IMG/VR virus record: IMGVR_UViG_3300009129_000019
Span: 1-58,818 of that record
Strand: one strand, 5' to 3'
Length of the DNA: 58,818 bases
Origin: a virus
Both the position numbers and the translations under genes were made by a program. The notes beneath the pieces are model-generated. The model was given only the letters and a program-made list of their open reading frames with translations, was not told where the DNA came from and made no database searches. Shown in pieces: positions 53,274 through 58,818 of the stretch (position 1 is its first letter; the number at the start of each line of letters is the position of its first letter).

Positions 53274-53875
53274 ATTCCCTTCTTAAATGTATTTAAAATT
53301 GCACTTATATAACTAGTTCTTCTATACATCGTTCTACCAAGTATTTTGTTTTTACCCTGTGCACCCGTGCCCGAACGACTTTTTTGTATATATTTTTTAT
53401 AGATATAATATCCCAAACCAGATATACCTCTTTCTGTTTTTAATAACCAACTCCCGGGCTCCCAAGGCATCGGTGTCAACTTGCCTAGTTCTCCCTTGCT
53501 AGGTATTCTAACCTCAAAGGAGCATATTACTTTATTATTATTAGCTTTTTTAAGCACTCCCTTCCTAATTAATCTAGTGTCTATTTGCAGAGCTTGCCGA
53601 ACCACGCTTATCGGATCTTGCCCTGAATCAAAACCTATAAAACTATATAAATTACCATATCCCCCTAGGGTTTTAGAAATATTCATTCCCGTAGGGCCCG
53701 ATTGTAATTCTCTTGTTATCGGGTGGTTATCAAACGCCTTAAGCATTTGTTCTTTCTTTTTTTCAAATTGTATTTTTGCCTGTTTGTACGCTGCGCTTTT
53801 TACCTTACCGCCCTTGTCCTGCATGAGGACTTTCATAAATTTTCTTTTAAGCTTTTGTTTGTTTAGCCTGCGCAT
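53270..53875 (-). CDS. HK97 gp10-like tail-completion/neck protein
   Basis: 201 residues, very basic at both ends (MRRLNKQKLKRKFMKVLMQD, RRTSYISAILNTFKKG). Central region IPSKGELGKLTPMPWEPGSW. Length, charge and position between the stopper-like and 288-residue genes agree with a tail-completion protein; there is no decisive motif. Starts at TAATG with the previous stop. Confidence 0.5.
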   Translation of the reverse strand: MRRLNKQKLKRKFMKVLMQDKGGKVKSAAYKQAKIQFEKKKEQMLKAFDNHPITRELQSGPTGMNISKTLGGYGNLYSFIGFDSGQDPISVVRQALQIDTRLIRKGVLKKANNNKVICSFEVRIPSKGELGKLTPMPWEPGSWLLKTERGISGLGYYIYKKYIQKSRSGTGAQGKNKILGRTMYRRTSYISAILNTFKKGI

Positions 53876-54321
53876 TATCCAGCCTCTTCTAAATGATAAA
53901 CATACAGCTTTAATCCAAAATGGTCTTTTATAGATGCGTTACTGGCGACCCTGAAAGATTTTCCATCGATTTCTACTTTTTGAGTACGGCCATTATCAAT
54001 ATAATCTCTTGCGTCCGATTTGACTTTAATTGAAACTTTTCCCACAGGAATTCCTATTCCTGCCTCACCCTCTAACTCAACCCCCTGTTTATCTTGATAG
54101 CGAACCATGGCAGTAAACGAGGCGGAGACAGGAACGTATTCTATATTTTCGACGTTGGACGTATTTTTGTACCCCGGTAAAACTGCGCCCGCGGGATTTG
54201 AAGAGGTTACCTTCTTTTGTGGCTCTTTATGAACTGTAATAACTCGACCAAAAGTATCAAACAAATCCAAAACAGAGTTTTGAAAAGATGTCTTGTCCGT
54301 ATTAGATAATAAATCTGCCAT
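53875..54321 (-). CDS. Head-closure (stopper)-like protein
   Basis: 148 residues, beta-rich (FRVASNASIKDHFGLKLYVY), in the second place of the neck gene series. SPP1 gp16-type stoppers have this size and position. Start overlaps the upstream stop as TAATG. Function assigned by context. Confidence 0.5.
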   Translation of the reverse strand: MADLLSNTDKTSFQNSVLDLFDTFGRVITVHKEPQKKVTSSNPAGAVLPGYKNTSNVENIEYVPVSASFTAMVRYQDKQGVELEGEAGIGIPVGKVSIKVKSDARDYIDNGRTQKVEIDGKSFRVASNASIKDHFGLKLYVYHLEEAG

Positions 54322-54851
54322 TATATAACGTCTTTACTTCTGATGGTGTGAGTATCTTCTCCACCAAAATTTCCTGCTGTCGTATCGTCTCCTGCAACCT
54401 GTATCGGAGAAGCGCATGCGATTCTATAAGCATGAACCAGCTTTTCTAAATCTTCCATTTCTGTTTTTTTGGCTACTTGATAAGTTTGACTTTGTTGAAT
54501 TTTATTAACCCTCCTTACAGACGTTCCATCGGATGAGATCTCAACCCAGCTATCCGTAGACGCTGCCCCAAGAGACTCTCTTAATTTTACATCATAATGA
54601 TGAATTAAATACATTTTTTTAAGTATAGCTTTTTCATCTTCCCCCAGTTCAACTACGACATCAGAGCCAGTTTTATCCTTGTGTGTCCTTTTAATCTCAA
54701 AATCGTCAGGATTTATGTAAAAATCTTGCCCTATACGAGAATTTAACTCGCCCACATTAGATCTGATCCAAAAAGCTATTGGAGGAATAGATAAGGTGGA
54801 AGGAGACCCTAACTCTGACCATATCTCATTTGCTATGTCTACTACCTTCAT
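54321..54851 (-). CDS. Head-tail adaptor-like protein
   Basis: 176 residues. A helical N-terminus (VVDIANEIWSELGSPST; FWIRSNVGELNSRIG) is typical of connector/adaptor proteins that attach to the portal. A Gly/Thr-rich C-terminal tail follows. Its TATAAT-containing AGTGTATATAATAA element lies 5 nt from the ATG. First of the four-gene neck series; the portal and capsid genes are not in the window. Confidence 0.55.
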   Translation of the reverse strand: MKVVDIANEIWSELGSPSTLSIPPIAFWIRSNVGELNSRIGQDFYINPDDFEIKRTHKDKTGSDVVVELGEDEKAILKKMYLIHHYDVKLRESLGAASTDSWVEISSDGTSVRRVNKIQQSQTYQVAKKTEMEDLEKLVHAYRIACASPIQVAGDDTTAGNFGGEDTHTIRSKDVI

Positions 54852-54871
54852 ACTTTATTATATACACTTAA
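54852..54871 (-). promoter_or_regulatory. AGTGTATATAATAAAG element before the neck operon
   Basis: Contains TATAAT (54857-54862) 5 nt from the ATG at 54851 and the AGTGTA core. The -35 position is not sigma70-like. It predicts a leaderless or very short leader. Confidence 0.5.
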
Positions 54872-54884
54872 AATTACTACTAAA

Positions 54885-56813
54885 TTAACACGTTCCATGA
54901 CAAGTCCCCACATTTGCGCTAGAGCACTCACCGCAAGTAGCATAAATGTCTTCCGTGGCAAATTCCCAGTATGCCGCGCTTGGCGTACTTCCCAGTCTAG
55001 CTGGGCTCGCAAGCTTGGTGTACACAATTTTATAATTCTTATCTAGATAAAATTGAGCGCAAGTCCAATCAAATATCCAGAAATTATCAGTGCCCCTTCT
55101 TCCCGTGCTTTTTAGAGCGCATAGATAATAACCACGATACTTAGTAAAAATGGACGTATTAGCGCTTGTTCTATAATCAGCTGGCTGCGGAAGAGTGTCT
55201 GTCCAAATATAAAATGGACTTCCAGTACTTGTTTCAATTACTTTTATTTTATAAACGGGAGTATTCGCCGGCATCTCCACTGGTGCACCTCCATTATTGG
55301 GGTTACCGACGGGAGGATTAACGGGCGCTACAGGTCTCCCGATTGGCGGTGGCGGTTTGCCGGGTGGCGGTGGCGGCGGCATGGGAGGCCTTGGCGGGGC
55401 CTTCGGCGGACACCTCGTCTTTGGTCCCAACGCTCCTCCTGCATCTCGACATGAACAACAATCTGGATAAAAAAATGTTGGAAAACTATGGCGATATATG
55501 TAGGATTTAAAAGCATAATTGAACTGACCAGAAACATACCATAGTTGTTTAGCTGCATCATTATAAAAATAATTAGCCCACTGTCTGATCATTATATTTG
55601 GGCAAGGAACATACCTTAACCTTACGCAATCGAAAGTGGGCTTGGTGGGATCCGAGGACCTAGCTTGACTCAAATAATATTTACCATCATTTAGTTTGCC
55701 ATACGCTATCCTGCTCGGCGTTGGTGCAGCCCTGACTATCCTTAGGGCGCCCGATTTGAGGCATTTCAGCGCGTTCCACGCTTTCACTCTGGAAACCAAA
55801 TTGGCCCCGTTATAAGCAGTAATGAGATCATCGGCAGAGCAGGAGTATCCACAAAATTCTATTATAAATATCGATTCATTAAGGCAATCCGAACAGGTTT
55901 TCATCGCGTACATTCCACCCGCACGAAGCTGGCCTTTTGCTCCATGAAAATGATTAGGATCATGATTCCAAGATTTAGCTGTAACGTCAACGGCCTTTCC
56001 AGTATTGTCAACGGGGACAAAGTTTTTTCCACCATATTGTATTCCAGTGTCGTGCCACGAAAAACACATATAATCAGAGGAGTGCCCTAAAAATTTACCA
56101 TAATCATATAAATTAAACCATTTAGGTACCCTTACGAATGGATAAAGCGCGCTAAAAGTCTGATTAGACGGTAAAGATATATAATACTCTTGGTTTAAAT
56201 CAAGTTTTCCCGCCTCTTCCCCAATCTTACTATAATACCCCGCACAGTCTACGCAAGGTTTAAGCTTGTAATAATTGGGGCACATATGATGTGCGCCCGA
56301 TCTGATCCAATCTCCAACTTGTGGGGCATCCGGTGGAATACACGCCCCGGGACAAGAGACAGCTTGAGGAATTTCACCATATGGGTCTTGGATTACCGAT
56401 GTAGTAACTTTTTTATAATAGAGCATTATAGTATAGTGATCATATGCATTACAGTTTTCGCAGCGTAACCACATATCTGTAGGCATAAGCCCATTTTCTA
56501 ACATATTTATAATATTTTGATCAGTTACTAGGCCCTTAGCAAGCGGCCAAGAAAAGGGGTGACCTATATATTTTTCAATACTGGGGCTTGTATAGTACCA
56601 CGCCTTTGTATTATTTTGCGCTTCATTAATTCTTAAGCAGTCTACTCCCGCCTTAAATAGATAATAGCACGTAGACTCTATAGGCTTAACTGGGTTATTC
56701 GGCGCCTGTAGAGGAATGACTTTGCCAAAGATTCTCCTCATATCATCTGGATTGATATGCCCTGTAAGAGCCGGGGGCTCGTTGCAGTATTTAATTGTTT
56801 TTTTATTAGCCAT
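54885..56813 (-). CDS. Cys-rich virion-type protein with Pro-rich linker
   Basis: About 642 residues from MANKKTIKYCNEPP, preceded by AAGGAAAAATATA; a longer in-frame start inside the upstream gene is less likely. Cys occurs in pairs throughout (CENCNAY, CPGAC, CSDC, CCSC). A Pro-rich linker near residues 478-520 (PPRPPMPPPPPPGKPPPP) separates two globular parts, the last carrying FWIFDWTCAQFY. No family recognised. Position between adhesin-like and neck genes suggests a head-decoration, collar or fibre protein. Cys pairs may bind metal. Confidence 0.55.
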   Translation of the reverse strand: MANKKTIKYCNEPPALTGHINPDDMRRIFGKVIPLQAPNNPVKPIESTCYYLFKAGVDCLRINEAQNNTKAWYYTSPSIEKYIGHPFSWPLAKGLVTDQNIINMLENGLMPTDMWLRCENCNAYDHYTIMLYYKKVTTSVIQDPYGEIPQAVSCPGACIPPDAPQVGDWIRSGAHHMCPNYYKLKPCVDCAGYYSKIGEEAGKLDLNQEYYISLPSNQTFSALYPFVRVPKWFNLYDYGKFLGHSSDYMCFSWHDTGIQYGGKNFVPVDNTGKAVDVTAKSWNHDPNHFHGAKGQLRAGGMYAMKTCSDCLNESIFIIEFCGYSCSADDLITAYNGANLVSRVKAWNALKCLKSGALRIVRAAPTPSRIAYGKLNDGKYYLSQARSSDPTKPTFDCVRLRYVPCPNIMIRQWANYFYNDAAKQLWYVSGQFNYAFKSYIYRHSFPTFFYPDCCSCRDAGGALGPKTRCPPKAPPRPPMPPPPPPGKPPPPIGRPVAPVNPPVGNPNNGGAPVEMPANTPVYKIKVIETSTGSPFYIWTDTLPQPADYRTSANTSIFTKYRGYYLCALKSTGRRGTDNFWIFDWTCAQFYLDKNYKIVYTKLASPARLGSTPSAAYWEFATEDIYATCGECSSANVGTCHGTC

Positions 56814-56824
56814 TATATTTTTCC

Positions 56825-58818
56825 TTATTCGTCGTATACTGAGCAACAGACGTCTCTCCACTCTTGCCATGCCCAATTTCCATTAGAATTGCTTGGAGGG
56901 CTTCCTCCCGTATGATTTCTCGTTGCGCTCCAAGCTTTACCGTCATGACACACATAATCATCAACATTATAGTATGTTGCCCAAGTCCACTCAGGATCAG
57001 CGCCTCCCTCGCAGTCTTCATATGGCTCAGTCGCCGTCGCTGTCGGCGTAAATGAAGTTGTAGCGGTCGACGTACTCGTACCCGTGCTAGTTGCGGTTGA
57101 CGTAGCTGTTGCCGTCGCTGTCGCCGTCGTGGTCGAAGTGGAGGTGTGACTAGCTGTTGTCGTAGGCGTTTCACTTTTAGTTGTTGTAGGCGTTGCGCTT
57201 GCAGTGAATGTAGCAGTTGTTCCAGTACAATCGTAGCAATCGGTATAGGTAATTCCGTCCCAAGTATAGTTTAGATTACTCGCTCCCGCGGTCTGAAAAC
57301 CTATAATTTTAATACATATCCCGCCCACTTTAATTACGGATAAATGAGGAGCGTGGCCCAAGGCCGGATTAGCCCCGATTCCATAAATTTGGTCCGAGGG
57401 CCAACAATTACTTGGGTCCAGCGCGGAACATCTGCAACCATATTTTAGTCTTCCATCTACGGTCGCTGTAGCTGTAGCTGTAGCCGTTGAAGTAGCTGTA
57501 TGCGTTGATGTAAGCGTAGGCGTTGCGGAAAGGGTGCTGGTGGCAGTTCCTGTCGCAGTAAATGTCCTAGTGGTACAGCATGGACACTCGGCCCAACTAT
57601 CTAATTCTTCAGGTGGAGGATTAAGGCTACCATTTGCCGCAGAAGAAGTAACATGCCAGCACCTTTCTTCTTCAGCGCAATAGACTTTTACCCAACCTCC
57701 TTCGGTGCCGCCTAACCCGTCATCATATGGAGCAGTCATAGAAGCACCATTAACTATATCTTCATCAACAACTTTCCAACACTGCCGACTACCAGCGGCG
57801 TTAGTAGTATAAAGCGCGACGTCACCGTCTTCCCAAGACGTATACCCTGCTACCCAGTTATTATGCGAGCCGCCGCTAGCGTTATTTGATGGCTCGTAGC
57901 AACTATTATCCCAAGATGGACACTCCCACCAACGTAAATCATCAAGACTATATACATCTCCCGCTTGCCATTTATCTTGAGGCTGACAACATGTTGCGGT
58001 TGCTGTAGCTGTGGCAGTGCCGGATACGGTAACTGTGGGTGTTTGAGATAGCGTGGGTGTATCTGTATGACTAACCGTACGAGTTGCCGTTTGCGTGCTA
58101 GTTGCTGTTTGCGTAGCCGTACGAGTTGCCGTTTGCGTACTAGTTGCGGTTTGCGTAGCCGTACGAGTTGCCGTTTGCGTGCTAGTTTTTGTAACAGTTG
58201 CTGAAATAGTGGGGGTATAAGAAGCCGTAAGCGTCGGCGTATGAGAGACGGTAAGCGTGGGGGTATGCGAAATTGTCCCCGTGGCGGTTCTAGTTACTGT
58301 AAGTGTGTGAGAAGCGGTATACGTCGCTGTTGCTGTGCTTGTGGGCCTCGCGCACCTCCATATAATTGTATTTTGTGGTAAGAGTGATTGTAAATTGGGA
58401 CTAATATATACTTTATATACCCCCTGCGAAACGGGGGGCAAAATTGGACCTACTGAGGTTACTTCGTGAAAATATTTAACTCCATTATACGAATAATAAA
58501 CACAATCTCCCGCGGTTAATTCTCCTGTTAAATCATCCGGTACAGCTTCCGTTGATAATTTAAAAAAGTCACTTCCAGCCCCTAGATTTGATTGCGCTGT
58601 AGCTTGGGAAAGATTACTAGCGTTATGATAACACCAACATACATCCGCGAGTGTCTCCGTTGCTGTGGCTGTTGGCGTGCTTGTTTCCGACGTAGTAAGT
58701 GTTGCTGTCGCCGTCGGAGTAACAGTTAACGTTGCTGTTTCTGTAGCTGTTCCTGTAGCTGTCGCTGATCTCGTGATGGTTTTTGTCGCTGTCGCTGTTG
58801 CGGTATGCGTACGAGTCC
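56825..58818 (-). CDS. Modular adhesin-like protein with Thr-rich linkers (5' part missing)
   Basis: The frame is open to the window end, so the start is upstream. At least four Thr-rich linkers separate Cys/Trp-rich modules of about 50-130 residues. Several modules are CBM5/12-like: WATYYNVDDYVCHDGKAWSA with NGNWAWQEW at the C-terminus, KWQAGDVYSLDDLRWWEC, and SWEDGDVALYTTNAAGSRQC. This resembles a string of binding domains on stalks. Chitin- or polysaccharide-binding on the host or in particles is plausible. The terminal TAA is 11 nt before the next start. Confidence 0.7.
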   Translation of the reverse strand, partial: TRTHTATATATKTITRSATATGTATETATLTVTPTATATLTTSETSTPTATATETLADVCWCYHNASNLSQATAQSNLGAGSDFFKLSTEAVPDDLTGELTAGDCVYYSYNGVKYFHEVTSVGPILPPVSQGVYKVYISPNLQSLLPQNTIIWRCARPTSTATATYTASHTLTVTRTATGTISHTPTLTVSHTPTLTASYTPTISATVTKTSTQTATRTATQTATSTQTATRTATQTATSTQTATRTVSHTDTPTLSQTPTVTVSGTATATATATCCQPQDKWQAGDVYSLDDLRWWECPSWDNSCYEPSNNASGGSHNNWVAGYTSWEDGDVALYTTNAAGSRQCWKVVDEDIVNGASMTAPYDDGLGGTEGGWVKVYCAEEERCWHVTSSAANGSLNPPPEELDSWAECPCCTTRTFTATGTATSTLSATPTLTSTHTATSTATATATATVDGRLKYGCRCSALDPSNCWPSDQIYGIGANPALGHAPHLSVIKVGGICIKIIGFQTAGASNLNYTWDGITYTDCYDCTGTTATFTASATPTTTKSETPTTTASHTSTSTTTATATATATSTATSTGTSTSTATTSFTPTATATEPYEDCEGGADPEWTWATYYNVDDYVCHDGKAWSATRNHTGGSPPSNSNGNWAWQEWRDVCCSVYDE
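57015..57215 (-). repeat. Thr-rich linker array, C-terminal
   Basis: Degenerate Thr/Ser/Ala units between the last CBM-like module and the previous one. The same wording is shared with the array at 6003-7315. Confidence 0.75.
57465..57575 (-). repeat. Thr-rich linker array, short
   Basis: Degenerate Thr/Ala/Ser-rich codons between two modules. Confidence 0.7.
57998..58350 (-). repeat. Thr-rich linker array with a 42-bp near-perfect tandem repeat
   Basis: Three 42-bp units at 58075-58116, 58117-58158 and 58159-58200, the third diverging at its end, encode 14-residue units of the type TRTATQTATSTQTA. The surrounding units are degenerate. Confidence 0.8.
58655..58818 (-). repeat. Thr-rich linker array at the window edge
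   Basis: Continues beyond the window. Encodes Thr with Ala, Glu, Ser, Pro and Leu. Confidence 0.7.

Noticed and set aside
54885-56876. Start of the Cys-rich protein at 56876 with a basic leader.
   Set aside because: That start lies inside the preceding gene and has no ribosome binding site; the ATG at 56813 follows AAGGAAAAATATA.
58075-58200. CRISPR-like repeats at the right end.
   Set aside because: The repeats are contiguous, in frame and encode Thr-rich peptide; there are no spacers.

Overview
This window is a piece of a tailed double-stranded DNA phage, very probably a siphovirus with an unusually long non-contractile tail. The evidence is a lambda-type tail-tip cassette (gpM, gpL, gpK-like, gpI, gpJ), a 3784-residue tape measure protein, a major tail tube protein, a row of neck and tail-completion genes, and phage nucleotide, recombination and transcription genes (class I ribonucleotide reductase, dNMP kinase, dCMP deaminase, RecA-like recombinase, sigma factor). 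There are no rRNA, tRNA, integrase or plasmid genes. The host cannot be named. A heptosyltransferase-like gene, a GDP-mannose 4,6-dehydratase and five other glycosyltransferases point weakly to a Gram-negative host with a complex surface glycan.

Layout. 1-8.2 kb (minus): two giant virion-type proteins, one a barrel-like 1209-residue protein ending in a single leaky-looking TGA, the other a modular 1302-residue protein with Thr-rich linkers, plus a small PD-(D/E)XK nuclease. 8.4-18.8 kb (minus): metabolism and information genes, namely a methyltransferase, RecA-like protein, gmd, nrdB, a second methyltransferase, nrdA, an FmdB-like protein, a GT-B glycosyltransferase, a sigma factor and dNMP kinase. 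18.9-23.1 kb: a surface-glycan island with four plus-strand glycosyltransferases and one on the minus strand. 23.1-23.5 kb: a non-coding stretch with a foldable RNA and a terminator. 24.0-27.0 kb (plus): an AT-hook-like protein, dCMP deaminase, membrane protein, GT9-like protein and a conserved phage protein. 27.0-28.1 kb (minus): a tube-like protein with a C-terminal TIG domain. 28.2-37.5 kb (plus): the tail-tip operon M-L-K-I-J and two GSGY-repeat proteins. 37.5-58.8 kb (minus, read from high to low coordinate): modular adhesin-like proteins, neck proteins, tail tube, chaperone-region genes and the giant tape measure.

How the parts work together. Two promoter styles can be read by eye. Metabolic genes have sigma70-type promoters whose -10 box lies 5-8 nt from the start codon, which predicts leaderless mRNAs. 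Virion genes have an AGTGTAA-type AT-rich element with no -35 box, a good candidate target for the phage sigma factor. The nucleotide genes supply dNTPs through a radical-site-lacking, chlamydial-type (class Ic-like) NrdB. The sugar genes (gmd, fucosyltransferase-like, GT2, GT4, GT9, two GT-A paralogues, two methyltransferases) could build or modify a glycan. The phage also makes mucin-like Thr-rich linkers that are candidate acceptors, and several of its tail proteins carry chitin-binding-like (CBM5/12-like) modules.

The most interesting signals are: the tail tube duplication together with a tape measure predicting a tail of about 570 nm; tape-measure modules marked by G-x-x-P-N-F motifs, one resembling a nuclease; the class Ic-like NrdB; the leaderless promoter set and the second promoter motif; an in-frame open extension after a single TGA; and the glycosylation cassette beside Thr-rich virion proteins. 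All functional assignments rest on reading motifs by eye; no database search was possible.
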